Source of the DNA: Bacteroidota bacterium
Lineage (GTDB): Bacteria; Bacteroidota; Bacteroidia; Bacteroidales; Cfx3-03
Assembly (NCBI GenBank): GCA_013390605.1
Contig: JACAUB010000001.1
Location: 284,495 to 348,494 of the forward strand
Direction: 5' to 3'
DNA length: 64,000 nt
A program made the translations under genes and the position numbers. Of this stretch, positions 46,201 through 55,541 are shown piece after piece. Position 1 is the first letter of the stretch. Each line of letters starts with the position of its first letter. Below the pieces are notes generated by a model that was given only the letters and a program-made list of their open reading frames with translations, was not told where the DNA came from and searched no databases.

Positions 46201-46682
46201 AGAAGTATGTCAAGGAGTGTCAGATAGAAACCGACCTCGAAGTTTTGCTTCCTGATGCTTATGTAAGTAGTACAACTGAACGACTTAGTTTATACAAAGA
46301 GCTCGACAGCATAGAGAATGAAAATGATTTAATGACATTTCAGGAGGGTCTGATCGATCGTTTTGGTCCTGTTCCACACGAGGCGGTAGAATTAATGAAT
46401 GCACTCCGTTTACGTTGGTTAGCACGCGATATGGGCTTGGAAAAGTTGGTTATAAAGCAAAGTGCCATGTTGGGATTCTTTATTCAAAATCCAGACTCAC
46501 CTTACTACCAATCTGCTGCTTTTACTTCTGTGCTTCAGTATCTTCAGTCACATCCAACAGCTTTTAAAATGCGTCAAAATAATGACCGGTTGCATATCAG
46601 CTTTAAAAATATAAACTCCATCTCTACTGCATTGGCGGTGTTGAAACCTATTGTTTCCGTAGAAAAAACAGAATTCAAGTAG
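43296..46682 (+). CDS. mfd: Transcription-repair coupling factor
   Basis: A 1128-aa DNA translocase that removes stalled RNA polymerase and recruits UvrA. Order: UvrB-like region (1-340, with VDVYSYTNDYPYRIELFGEEVESIRTFD split across strands), CarD-like polymerase-binding domain (from about 445, PGDYVTHVDHGIGKF), RecG-like motor with Walker A GDVGFGKT (about 595) and DEEQ (about 695), RGRVGR motif VI, and C-terminal TRCF domain. The start is TTG 43296: a stop codon lies in frame at 43281 and the next Met is residue 29, while AGAGAAAAG just upstream can serve as ribosome site. Confidence 0.97.
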   Translation: MTAEELLQLYSRNAVTLELAERLGKEKMIRLALKGMTGSSRTMMAGALFGMLGRIMVVILSDKEEAAYFCNDLENLFNEQELPFHRKHILLFPSSYRRPYEVEKIDNANVLLRTEALKRLGSRSEQTIVVTYPEALSEKVINKAYLKQNTLRLKRGEIVNADFMFDLLLEYEFKQVDFVVEPGEFSVRGGIVDVYSYTNDYPYRIELFGEEVESIRTFDPATQLSIDRLDHIAIVPNMQNSKLHERREAFTEFLPEDAIVWIDDFEMASDHIEREYLKAVEAFNALTGEISHVPPAELYVTPELFNRTILRYSIIEFGKRFLLSKQNQYQFNIVPQPTFNKNFELLIKNMHDNTAQHIHNIILSDNSKQLERLQSIFYDVTANHKLKVKAEFTPVNLALHEGFIDKGLGYAFYTDHQIFERYHKYRIRDSKSGKQVLTLKELYDLKPGDYVTHVDHGIGKFDGLEKVNNSGKVQEAIRLIYKNGDLLYVSIHSLHRISKYTGKEGAIPTMDKLGSNAWNKLKQKTKQRVKDIAKDLIKLYAERKAAEGYRFMPDTYMQHELEASFIYEDTPDQVKATADVKKDMEESYPMDRLVCGDVGFGKTEIAIRAAFKAVADSKQVAILVPTTILALQHFKTFRSRLKEFPCTVDYVNRFKSAKEQKQTLERLKEGKVDILIGTHRLLSQDVQFKDLGLLIIDEEQKFGVAAKEKLKSFKTNVDSLTLTATPIPRTLQFSMMGARDLSIINTAPPNRYPVQTEVHTFSEQIIRDAILFELSRGGQVFFVNNRIQNIIQITGVIQRLLPDIRIAIGHGQMDGHKLEKIMLDFIEGEYDVLVATTIIESGLDIPNVNTIIISDAQNYGLSELHQLRGRVGRTNKKAFCYLLAPPLSVLTDEARQRLKAIEEFSDLGSGFNIAMRDLDIRGAGNILGGEQSGFISEIGFEMYNRILDEAILEIKETDFKDVFAEEIAKKYVKECQIETDLEVLLPDAYVSSTTERLSLYKELDSIENENDLMTFQEGLIDRFGPVPHEAVELMNALRLRWLARDMGLEKLVIKQSAMLGFFIQNPDSPYYQSAAFTSVLQYLQSHPTAFKMRQNNDRLHISFKNINSISTALAVLKPIVSVEKTEFK

Positions 46683-46708
46683 AATTTAAATGGATTGATC
46701 AATAGTCG

Positions 46709-49669
46709 TTAAATCACAATAGGAATGATGATTTCAACTCGTGTCCCTATCGCTTCACTATTTTCATCACAAAGGTCTGTATAAATAATTGGATTTGCAG
46801 TTGTCTTTTTAACATCAAAGAGCTTTAATCGCGTTTCAGTAATAGCTATTCCTCTTGAAGTTCGTTCTAGTTGACTGTTCTCTTGAATCTCTTGTGATTT
46901 TTTTCGGCCAACACCATTATCTTCCACTATGCAGCTTATTGAATTCTCTTTATAAGTCAGTTTTATCTGTAATAATCCTTTCTCTTCACGATTCATTAAT
47001 CCATGCCAGATAGAATTCTCTATAAATGGTTGAATAATAAACGGTGGGATAAAGGTTGAAACCTGATCGATAACGGGGTCAATTTCAATCGTATATTCAA
47101 AGTGCTCTTTGAATCGCATCGCTTCTAATTCCAGATATAGCTTCAATGCACTCAACTCTTCGTTTAAAGAGATTGCCTGATGTTGCGAATTATTCAAAAT
47201 CATCCGCATTAAGGTTGCAAACTTAGAAAGATAACGGCTGGAAGAAACTTTATCATTTTTTACTATATAATACTGTATGGAATTAAGCGAATTGAAAAGA
47301 AAATGAGGATTCATCTGCTTACTAAGTGCCTGTTGCCGATATTGATTAATTTCTTGTTTCGTAAGGTTTTCAAGTTCTATTCGTTTTATCCTTTTTCTGT
47401 ACATATTATAACCTATTCCGAAAAGAAATATTAATAATAAAAAGTTAAACCATAATGTTTGCCAATAGGGTCGCATGATGGTAAATTTTTTGCTGATAAC
47501 AACGGATGAAGGAAATCCTATATCATTGATCGTTCTAACCTGTAGTTCATAATTATTGGCGGGCAAAAATGGAAAAATAACTTCCGTGTTTTTTGTTGTG
47601 ATCCATTTATCATCCAGACCCAATAGTCTGTATTGATATTGAATTTTGGCTAACGATTGATAGGTAATTGCTACATAGTTAAATGATAGTGAATTAAGGC
47701 TATTTGGGAGTGAGCAATTATTGGGTAAGATGGTGTCTTTCATCATTAAACGAGTTCTGGTAAAGAACAAAGGGATATTCCCTTTAAATAATTTGAAATT
47801 ATCATTATCAATGATTGAGATACCTTTATTTGTTGCTGCCAGAATTTTATTTTTATAGGATGTCAAATCGAAAACCTGATTAGAGATCAAGCCATCATCT
47901 TTGGTGTAATTATTTAAATTATATCTGAAGGGCTTTAAACTTTTTATTTTAATACTTGATACCCCCTGATTACTTCCCATCCATAACTCATTGCTGTTTA
48001 AATAAAGCGAAAGTTGTGAATTTGTTAAAAGCCCTTCTTTCCGCGATAAATGGATGACAGATCCTTTCGCTTTTATAAATACCCCTGATCCTTTCGTTGC
48101 AACAGCTATAATATCACCTGATTTACTTCCTGCAATGCAGATTATCCGATCATTTACTTCTGGAAAAATATCGGTAGCCTTTTTAAGTTTTTTATCTTTA
48201 AAATGCCATAGCCCATCGGAAGAGCCAATTAATAATGATCCATCAGGATAAACATAAATTGCGGTTACCCTAAAACCAATCTTAGTAGCCTCATTCGAAT
48301 AATAGATAATATCTCTCTTTATTAAATCTATGAGCGCAAATCCAGAGGTGGTGCCTATCCACATCGTTGTTTTCGATGCTTTTGTCATCACTTTCGTGAC
48401 TAATATTTTTCCTATAAATGGTTTATTTTGTTCATGACTAAAATTGATCAAAGGAGTAAGCCGGTTATCTTTATATATAAATTGCTCAGCGCTCACTGAA
48501 AGATATAATTGTTTCAAGTCGTTATCATAAAGTAAGCATGTAATTTCAGCAGGTTGTTTTGATACTGTCAGGATATTTGTGATACTTGTATCTTTTACAA
48601 TGGAAAGATAGCCACCTCCTGTTCCTGCAAATATGAGATCATTGCTCGATTCAATACAAGCGATGTTTTCATTGGCTAAACCGTTTTTTATTCCTATACT
48701 ACTTGTAAAATGCGATGATAGATAAAATATTCCATTCTCCAACGTGCTAAACCAATATCCTCCTTCTCGGTCCTGTATTATAGATGATACTGATTCTTTG
48801 TTAAGATATGAGTATTTGATAGGTCCCTGGAAATCATTCTCATCGATTGCTACCGCTCCTGAATTCAAACTACATACCCATAGGGAATGATTATTATCTT
48901 TTGACAACCATATGATTGGACTGGTCATGACACGTGTTTCATAATGACCATCATTAAATACACGGATCAGATATTTATCACAAGCTACAAATATGCTTTT
49001 ATTATCAGTTGCTTTAATTGCTATAATCGACCTATTAAGCGCGGGTACTAACAACTTATTTACAATCGATGTTTTAAACAAACTGGTTCTGAAATCAAGC
49101 TTGTTAAATATGCCACTGTGTTGAGCAATCAATAATTGGCGATCTACTTCTATGATAGAAGCAATATTGTCGTGTTTTTTATCTATCCTTGTTACAAATC
49201 CTTTGGGTGTGATTTTTATGAGTCCAAAATAACGAAATGAGACATAGACATTATCGTTTGCGTCTACATAAAAAGAGTTCTTTATACAAATCCGATGACC
49301 TAAAGTAAGATGTTGAATAGCACGATTAAATGGGAATACTTTAATCGTACCATTCTCATAATAGGATATTTTATTATTGAACCCGATAAACCAGATACGT
49401 CCTTTTGAATCTTCTGTAATATCAAATATGGTCATTTCAGGAAGCCCATCCTGTAGATCGAAGTTTTTAAAGGTGTACCCATCAAATCTAGAAACCCCGA
49501 AGTTACTTCCGGTCCAGATAAATCCTTTAGAATCCTGGAAAATAGCATATATCTCCGAACAGGGGAGTCCTTGCTCTGTAGAGAATTGTTTGAATAGCGG
49601 TTGCTGAGCCTTGGTGCGGATAAATCCCAGGGTGAATACAACTAGAATAATCGTCAATTTCAGCTTCAT
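46709..49669 (-). CDS. Two-component propeller sensor kinase, LytS type
   Basis: A 986-aa sensor. A signal peptide (LTIILVVFTLGFIRTKA) is followed by two seven-bladed beta-propellers made of Reg_prop repeats (IYAIFQDSKGFIWTGSNFGVSRFDG and later copies, about 25-640), a Y_Y_Y domain (about 650-730, YQYRLLGLDDKW), one TM helix (WFNFLLLIFLFGIGYNMYR, about 740) and a LytS-type His_kinase domain with His789 in QMNPHFLFNSLNSIQYYI and an HATPase end (VEDNGVGRKK). Unlike the hybrid sensors of polysaccharide loci it has no receiver or AraC domain, and no LytTR regulator is adjacent, so it is an orphan here. Confidence 0.93.
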   Translation of the reverse strand: MKLKLTIILVVFTLGFIRTKAQQPLFKQFSTEQGLPCSEIYAIFQDSKGFIWTGSNFGVSRFDGYTFKNFDLQDGLPEMTIFDITEDSKGRIWFIGFNNKISYYENGTIKVFPFNRAIQHLTLGHRICIKNSFYVDANDNVYVSFRYFGLIKITPKGFVTRIDKKHDNIASIIEVDRQLLIAQHSGIFNKLDFRTSLFKTSIVNKLLVPALNRSIIAIKATDNKSIFVACDKYLIRVFNDGHYETRVMTSPIIWLSKDNNHSLWVCSLNSGAVAIDENDFQGPIKYSYLNKESVSSIIQDREGGYWFSTLENGIFYLSSHFTSSIGIKNGLANENIACIESSNDLIFAGTGGGYLSIVKDTSITNILTVSKQPAEITCLLYDNDLKQLYLSVSAEQFIYKDNRLTPLINFSHEQNKPFIGKILVTKVMTKASKTTMWIGTTSGFALIDLIKRDIIYYSNEATKIGFRVTAIYVYPDGSLLIGSSDGLWHFKDKKLKKATDIFPEVNDRIICIAGSKSGDIIAVATKGSGVFIKAKGSVIHLSRKEGLLTNSQLSLYLNSNELWMGSNQGVSSIKIKSLKPFRYNLNNYTKDDGLISNQVFDLTSYKNKILAATNKGISIIDNDNFKLFKGNIPLFFTRTRLMMKDTILPNNCSLPNSLNSLSFNYVAITYQSLAKIQYQYRLLGLDDKWITTKNTEVIFPFLPANNYELQVRTINDIGFPSSVVISKKFTIMRPYWQTLWFNFLLLIFLFGIGYNMYRKRIKRIELENLTKQEINQYRQQALSKQMNPHFLFNSLNSIQYYIVKNDKVSSSRYLSKFATLMRMILNNSQHQAISLNEELSALKLYLELEAMRFKEHFEYTIEIDPVIDQVSTFIPPFIIQPFIENSIWHGLMNREEKGLLQIKLTYKENSISCIVEDNGVGRKKSQEIQENSQLERTSRGIAITETRLKLFDVKKTTANPIIYTDLCDENSEAIGTRVEIIIPIVI

Positions 49670-49709
49670 ATAAAATCGTTCTATCTTCTGTCGATATAGT
49701 GGAATTTAG

Positions 49710-49717
49710 CAAATGTA
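49710..49717 (-). promoter_or_regulatory. -7 box of the propeller kinase gene
   Basis: TACATTTG on the minus strand, exact TAnnTTTG, 40 bp before the start codon. Confidence 0.45.
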
Positions 49718-49813
49718 AAAAAAAAGAAGATTAAACAGGTCTACGTTTTGAGGAAGTTATATATTTGATGCAATTATCGCTAAATTTTTACCCTAAATTT
49801 AAAGTCTTTACTG

Positions 49814-51586
49814 ATGGCACCTCGTTTCTTTTCTGTTTTACTGATATGTTTGCTCTGCTGGATAAATAGCTTTACCCAGAATGTTAAAATTACACCTTAC
49901 GAAAGGTCGGGTGGTAAATCCACTCCTCGCTATGCAGAGACTATGGCGTATTGTCGACAATTAGCATCCTTCTCCCCTTTTGTGAAAATGGAAAGCATCG
50001 GTAAAAGTGCACAAGGTCGAGATATTGAACTGCTTATTATCGATAAAAAACACAACTTCACTCCAGATGCGGTACACCGTTCCGGAAATGTAGTACTAAT
50101 GGTGCAGGCCTGTATTCATGCAGGTGAGCCTGATGGAAAAGATGCGATGCAGCTGTTGTTGCGGGATATGCTTGTGAAAGGAATTCACAAAGAACTACTT
50201 GATCATGTTACCATTTTGTTTATACCCATCTTTAATACCGATGGACATGAACGTTTTGGTCCGTATAATCGTATCAATCAAAATGGTCCTACCGAAATGG
50301 GTTGGAGAACAACAGCCCAGAACTTAAACCTGAATCGTGATTACCTAAAAGCCGATGCACCGGAAATGCAGGCATGGCTTAAAAATCTCAATAAATGGAA
50401 TCCTGATTTCTTTATTGATACCCATGTTACCGATGGAGCCGATTATCAATATAAAATTACCTACTCGCTTGAATTGGGTGGAAATATGGAAGTCGGATTA
50501 ACAAATTGGACCCAGAATTATTATGAAAAGGAGATATTAAAGTTACTCGATAAAGATTCGGTACCGGCGTTCCCTTATGTACAATTTAGAAATTGGCATG
50601 ATCCCCGAAGCGGACTTTTTTTAACGCCATCGCCACCCATGTTGTCTACAGGTTATTTTGCTGTCCGTAACCGTCCGGCTTTACTGATTGAAACACATAT
50701 GTTAAAGGCCTATCCTATCAGAGTCGAGGCTACCTATAAAACGATTCAACATACGATGGAGTTGTTGAACAAAGACTATCTTCGTTTTCTACAAGTTATA
50801 CAAAAGGCAGATGATTATACTGCCAGTGCTGACTTTAGGAAGAACCCGTTTATTGTTAAGTTTAAGACCTCTTATAAAGATAGTGTGATGACCAGTTTTA
50901 AAGGGGTCGAATATGAAGGGGTGAAAAGTGATCTTACTGGTGGCGAATGGTTTATCTATCATCCGGAAAAACCTTTGACTATGCAGATTCCTTTCTTCAC
51001 AAAAGCAGAATCTGTTGCATTGGTGCAATTGCCAATGGCTTATATTATTCCGGTAGAATGGAGCGAGGTTATCAAGCGGATTCAGTTACATGGTCTAAAA
51101 TATACCATTTTGAATAAACCAACTTCTTTTACCGTGGGCACATATCGGTTTTCAAATGTAAAGTTTAGACCGGCTAGTTATGAAGGTCGTTTTATCGCTC
51201 AATTTGGTTTAGATACCATTACGGAAAATCGTGAATATCAAACGGGGTCAATCATTGTTCCCACTAATCAACCATTGGCTCGTATTGCAGCCTATTTGCT
51301 TGAACCATTGGCTGATGGATCCTTAGCTTCATGGGGCTTTTTTAATACAATAATGGAACAAAAGGAATATACTGAAAGTTATGTGATGGAGCGTATGGCT
51401 CGCGAGATGTTGGCAAAGGATGCCAAATTAAAAGAGGCCTTCGAACAGAAGCGAGTATCTGATGCTCATTTTGGAAACGATCCGGAAGCAATAATTAATT
51501 GGTTCTATAGTAAAACTCCTTATTGGGATCAACAATTAAACCTTTACCCTATTGGGAAACTGATGAATATGCCTGCAAAAAAGTGA
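49814..51586 (+). CDS. Secreted M14 family zinc carboxypeptidase
   Basis: A 590-aa exported peptidase (signal APRFFSVLLICLLCWINSF). Zinc ligands are visible as His102 and Glu105 in IHAGEPDG and His204 in DTHVTDG; Arg175 in NLNRDY is the usual substrate carboxylate binder. The catalytic domain covers about 30-330; the rest is a C-terminal beta domain plus helices as in many Bacteroidota M14 proteins. It acts in the periplasm or at the surface on peptides, possibly peptidoglycan-derived. Monocistronic by spacing. Confidence 0.9.
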   Translation: MAPRFFSVLLICLLCWINSFTQNVKITPYERSGGKSTPRYAETMAYCRQLASFSPFVKMESIGKSAQGRDIELLIIDKKHNFTPDAVHRSGNVVLMVQACIHAGEPDGKDAMQLLLRDMLVKGIHKELLDHVTILFIPIFNTDGHERFGPYNRINQNGPTEMGWRTTAQNLNLNRDYLKADAPEMQAWLKNLNKWNPDFFIDTHVTDGADYQYKITYSLELGGNMEVGLTNWTQNYYEKEILKLLDKDSVPAFPYVQFRNWHDPRSGLFLTPSPPMLSTGYFAVRNRPALLIETHMLKAYPIRVEATYKTIQHTMELLNKDYLRFLQVIQKADDYTASADFRKNPFIVKFKTSYKDSVMTSFKGVEYEGVKSDLTGGEWFIYHPEKPLTMQIPFFTKAESVALVQLPMAYIIPVEWSEVIKRIQLHGLKYTILNKPTSFTVGTYRFSNVKFRPASYEGRFIAQFGLDTITENREYQTGSIIVPTNQPLARIAAYLLEPLADGSLASWGFFNTIMEQKEYTESYVMERMAREMLAKDAKLKEAFEQKRVSDAHFGNDPEAIINWFYSKTPYWDQQLNLYPIGKLMNMPAKK

Positions 51587-51690
51587 TAAAAAAATTGCAA
51601 AAAACGTTACAGGTAATAGAATTAATGTCTAAGTTTACACTATCGCACATGATTGCGAATAAACTTATTTAAAAAACTAAAATACTGATC

Positions 51691-52911
51691 ATGAAAGGTT
51701 CAATTGTTATCCTCTGCGGGGGGGGACCTGCTCCCGGAATAAACTCGGTGATTTCTTCATTATCAAAGGTTTTTATTGAAGACGGTTACCGTGTAATAGG
51801 TTTGCATGGTGGTTATCATTATCTGTTCTCAGGTGAGCAGCGACTGGTCGATTTCACTTTTGATATGGCCGATCGTATTCACAATCAGGGTGGCTCGGTT
51901 TTGACCATGAGTCGTTATAAGCCCAAAGATGCTGAGTTCAATACTGATTTCTTTACCAAACACGATGTGAAGTTATTGGTAACAATTGGTGGCGACGATA
52001 CTGCTTCTACAGCCAATCGTATTGCCAAGTATCTGAATGAAAATAATGTCCCAATCCAAAATATTCACGTACCTAAAACCATCGACAATGACTTACCGTT
52101 GCCCGAAGGTTTGGTTACATTTGGTTATGAAAGTGCTAAACAAGAAGGGGTTCGTCTAGCCACTACTGTTTACGAAGACGCCCGTACCTCTGGGAACTGG
52201 TTTGTGGTTTCAACAATGGGTCGTGAGGCCGGTCACCTTGCTTTTGGTATTGGTGCTGCTTGTCACTATCCTATGATTATCATCCCCGAGATGTTTAATA
52301 AAACGAAACCAACTTTTGATCGTATCATACGGTTGATGATCTCTTCTATCTTAAAACGTAAAATATTAGGTATCAAATATGGAGCTGCCATCATTTCTGA
52401 AGGAGTCTTCCATTTTATGCATGATGCTGAAATCCTTTCGAGTAACATTCACTTTACGTTTGACGAACACGGTCATCCTGAATTAGGAAATGTAAGTAAG
52501 GCATATATCTTCAATATTTTGCTACAGGAACGGTTAAAAGCCTTAAATCTGAAGGTTAAAAGTCGTCCGGTTGAGTTAGGATATGAAATGCGTGCATGTG
52601 CTCCAATTGCATTCGACCTAATGTATTGCTCTTTACTTGGCTTTGGTGTGAAACGTCTATTTGATCAGGGTTTTACTGGTTGTTTGGTAATGTCTGAAAC
52701 CCAAGGCGATGTTAAGCCGCTGTTTTTAAAGGATGTAGAAGATTCGTCCGGAAAGATTCGTCCTCGTATGGTAAATATCGAAACCCAACGCACACGTATT
52801 ATGTTTGAAGACAGTCTCCATTATCTCTCGAAAGGTGATTATGAAGCGGCAAAGCAATTTGTCCCCAATCCTGAGTTATATGACTTTTTCAAAATCCTTG
52901 AATGGGATTAA
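51691..52911 (+). CDS. Phosphofructokinase, PPi-type residues
   Basis: A 406-aa PfkA-superfamily enzyme acting on fructose-6-phosphate. The N-terminal GGGPAPGIN is the diphosphate/ATP loop. GGDD (100-103) has Asp where ATP-dependent enzymes have Gly, and PKTIDND (128-134) has Lys where ATP enzymes have Gly; both are the established markers of pyrophosphate-dependent phosphofructokinases. Reversible PPi-driven glycolysis is thus predicted. Length is longer than the 320 aa of E. coli PfkA and shorter than the 550 aa long PPi forms. It has its own perfect terminator. Confidence 0.9.
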   Translation: MKGSIVILCGGGPAPGINSVISSLSKVFIEDGYRVIGLHGGYHYLFSGEQRLVDFTFDMADRIHNQGGSVLTMSRYKPKDAEFNTDFFTKHDVKLLVTIGGDDTASTANRIAKYLNENNVPIQNIHVPKTIDNDLPLPEGLVTFGYESAKQEGVRLATTVYEDARTSGNWFVVSTMGREAGHLAFGIGAACHYPMIIIPEMFNKTKPTFDRIIRLMISSILKRKILGIKYGAAIISEGVFHFMHDAEILSSNIHFTFDEHGHPELGNVSKAYIFNILLQERLKALNLKVKSRPVELGYEMRACAPIAFDLMYCSLLGFGVKRLFDQGFTGCLVMSETQGDVKPLFLKDVEDSSGKIRPRMVNIETQRTRIMFEDSLHYLSKGDYEAAKQFVPNPELYDFFKILEWD

Positions 52912-52920
52912 GCAAAATTC

Positions 52921-52952
52921 AAAAAGACCGGTCAGAAATGACCGGTCTTTTT
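52921..52952 (+). terminator. Perfect terminator after phosphofructokinase
   Basis: AAAAAGACCGGTCA (52921-52934) and TGACCGGTCTTTTT (52939-52952) form a 14-bp perfect stem closed by a GAAA tetraloop, only 9 bp after the stop codon. Confidence 0.93.
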
Positions 52953-53135
52953 GTTTGTTATTATTATTTTTAATTTCACAGCGAAAATCTGTACTTTAGC
53001 TCGATTTTTATAATGTCTATTTTAGGGTGCAATAGACTGTAAGTAAGGTTTGTTAGTAAATAGCTACATTCAAATTACAAGCAGAAATATTGTATCCATG
53101 GTATATTTTTTTAAGAAAGCTAAGATTAACTGAGC

Positions 53136-55517
53136 ATGTGGTACTGGATTGTGAGATTTATTTTGCGTAATCGTCCGGCAATTCTTGTCGTAATTGGATT
53201 GATTACAGTGTTTATGGCTTTTAAGGGCTCTAAAGTGCAGCTTTCGTATGAAATGATGCGTATGTTACCTGAAAAGGATACTACTTATCAAGACTATGTG
53301 AAGTTCAAACAAAGATTTGGAGAGGATGGAAACCTTATGGTTGTTGGAGTTTCCAATCCAAATATTTTTCAACTCGGACAATTTAATGCCTGGTATGATC
53401 TGGGTGAGAAGATTAAAAAGTTAGATGGGGTACAAGAGGTTATCAGTTTGGCACGAACCATCAACTTTGGTAAAGATACAGTAAAACGCCAGTTTACTTT
53501 TAACCCCTTAGTTACAAAACGGCTATCCACACAGACTGAAGCTGATAGTATCCGAAAGAAATTTATGAGCATGCCCTTTTATCAGGGGTTATTGTATAAT
53601 AGTAAAACCCATGCCTGCTTGATGGCTGTTACGCTCGACCGCAAGAAGTTGAATGATAAAAGTCGGATTGCGATTGTAAAAGAGATTAAAGATCTGGTTG
53701 AAGCCTACAAGGTGGCCCAGAAAGTTGAAGTTCACTATTCAGGTTTGCCTTACATCAGGACGGTTACTACCAAAATGGTAAAAGATGAGTTGATGTTGTT
53801 TATCATCCTCTCAATGATTGTAGCTGCACTCATCATGTTCTTTTTCTTTAAGTCGATAAAGGTTGTGCTCACTTCGTTGTTAGTCGTGGGCATCAGTATT
53901 GGCTGGGTACTTGGCTTGGTTTCGTTATTTGGTTTTAAAATAACCATACTCACAGGTGTGATACCCTCACTCATTGTCATTATTGCCATCGAAAACTGTA
54001 TTTATATTCTCAATAAATACCATTGGGAGTATGTAGCGCATGGAAATAAAATACTTGCATTATCAAATACCATCCGAAGGATTGGTTTTGCATCATTAAT
54101 GACCAATGCAGCTACTGCAATGGGTTTTGCTGCTTTTATATTTGTTCAGAATAAAATGTTGAGCGAATTTGGTATCATAACCTCTATCAGTATTATGCTT
54201 GAGTACGTGCTAACCATCACGCTGTTTCCTGTCTTTTTCAGTTTCATGGCCCCTCCTTCAAAGAAACATACTAAACACCTCGATAATAAATTCTTTGGTG
54301 GTGTAACAGAGTTCCTGGTTCGCTTAATCACTCTTCATCGGCCCAAGGTCTATATTGCTTCAACCATTATTGTGTTGATTAGTATTTATGGATTAACACA
54401 GATGCGGACTTCAGGAAAGGTTGTTGACGATTTGTCTAAAACCGATCCGATATATTTAGATCTGAAGTATTTTGAGAACAACTTTGGCGGCGTCATGCCA
54501 TTTGAAATCAGTATTGATACCCGAAAAAAGAATGGGGTAATGAAGCTCTCTACCATTGAAAGGATTGATGATTTACAACATTATTTTCATCAATTTCCAC
54601 AATTTGCGAAGCCATTATCATTGGCTGAGGCCGTTAAGTTTGCCCGTCAAACATTTTATAATGGCGATTCAGCACAATATACGTTACCAAGTGATCAGGA
54701 GAAAAATTTCATTCTCTCCTATATTCCACGTGGAGGTAATTCCAAGAAAGGAAATGTACTGAAGACCTTTATGGACAGCACCAAGCAATATACCCGTATC
54801 AGTTTTAATATGCAAGATATGGGCACGAAAGATATGGATGCCCTCTTGAAAAAAGTTAAACCGGGTGTTGATTCTATTCTCGATCCTAAAAAATATAAGG
54901 TTTCCATTACAGGAAATAGTGTTGTATATGCTGCCGGGACAAACTTTTTGATTCATAACTTGTTTGAAAGTATTGCTGTTGCCATTATATTGATTTCGTT
55001 ACTGATGTCATTAATGTTTCGTTCTTTTAAGATGATATTGGTATCAATGGTTCCTAATCTTATTCCGTTGCTTGTAACTGCAGCCATCATGGGATTCACA
55101 GGTATTCCGCTTAAATCATCTACGCTCATTGTCTTTAGTATTGCTTTGGGGATTTCTGTTGATAATGCTATCCAGTATCTGGCACGATATCGACATGGGT
55201 TAAAAACGAATAACCATGATATCGGACTGTCAGCTATAGGTGCACTGCGTGAGGCTTCATTCAGTATGATTTATACTTCTATTGTATTGGTTCTTGGTTT
55301 TAGTGTATTTACTATCTCTAAATTTGGAGGGACACAGGCACTTGGATTACTTATTTCGATAACACTGTTTGTCGCTATGTTCTTTAATGTTGCAGTATTA
55401 CCATCTTTGCTGATGACACTCGATAAATTTGTGTCAACAAAAGATTTCATTGAGGAAGAACCACTTATCGAAGTATATGACGATAAAGAACTTGAAAATG
55501 GGAATGATAAATCCTAA
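53136..55517 (+). CDS. MMPL/RND superfamily exporter
   Basis: A 793-aa inner-membrane protein with the RND duplication: TM1 (about 15-30), a periplasmic domain (35-215), a five-TM sterol-sensing-like block (220-380), then TM7 (about 398-415), a second periplasmic domain (420-615) and a second five-TM block (618-770). Halves of this type (MMPL) export lipids or hydrophobic compounds using the proton gradient. GISVDNAIQYLARY near residue 680 carries the conserved Asp of the second block, and IAIENCIYILNKYHW is its partner in the first. No fusion protein is adjacent. rfbA follows by 24 bp, so co-transcription is possible. Confidence 0.9.
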   Translation: MWYWIVRFILRNRPAILVVIGLITVFMAFKGSKVQLSYEMMRMLPEKDTTYQDYVKFKQRFGEDGNLMVVGVSNPNIFQLGQFNAWYDLGEKIKKLDGVQEVISLARTINFGKDTVKRQFTFNPLVTKRLSTQTEADSIRKKFMSMPFYQGLLYNSKTHACLMAVTLDRKKLNDKSRIAIVKEIKDLVEAYKVAQKVEVHYSGLPYIRTVTTKMVKDELMLFIILSMIVAALIMFFFFKSIKVVLTSLLVVGISIGWVLGLVSLFGFKITILTGVIPSLIVIIAIENCIYILNKYHWEYVAHGNKILALSNTIRRIGFASLMTNAATAMGFAAFIFVQNKMLSEFGIITSISIMLEYVLTITLFPVFFSFMAPPSKKHTKHLDNKFFGGVTEFLVRLITLHRPKVYIASTIIVLISIYGLTQMRTSGKVVDDLSKTDPIYLDLKYFENNFGGVMPFEISIDTRKKNGVMKLSTIERIDDLQHYFHQFPQFAKPLSLAEAVKFARQTFYNGDSAQYTLPSDQEKNFILSYIPRGGNSKKGNVLKTFMDSTKQYTRISFNMQDMGTKDMDALLKKVKPGVDSILDPKKYKVSITGNSVVYAAGTNFLIHNLFESIAVAIILISLLMSLMFRSFKMILVSMVPNLIPLLVTAAIMGFTGIPLKSSTLIVFSIALGISVDNAIQYLARYRHGLKTNNHDIGLSAIGALREASFSMIYTSIVLVLGFSVFTISKFGGTQALGLLISITLFVAMFFNVAVLPSLLMTLDKFVSTKDFIEEEPLIEVYDDKELENGNDKS

Positions 55518-55541
55518 TCATTTATAAAAAATAGAAAAACT

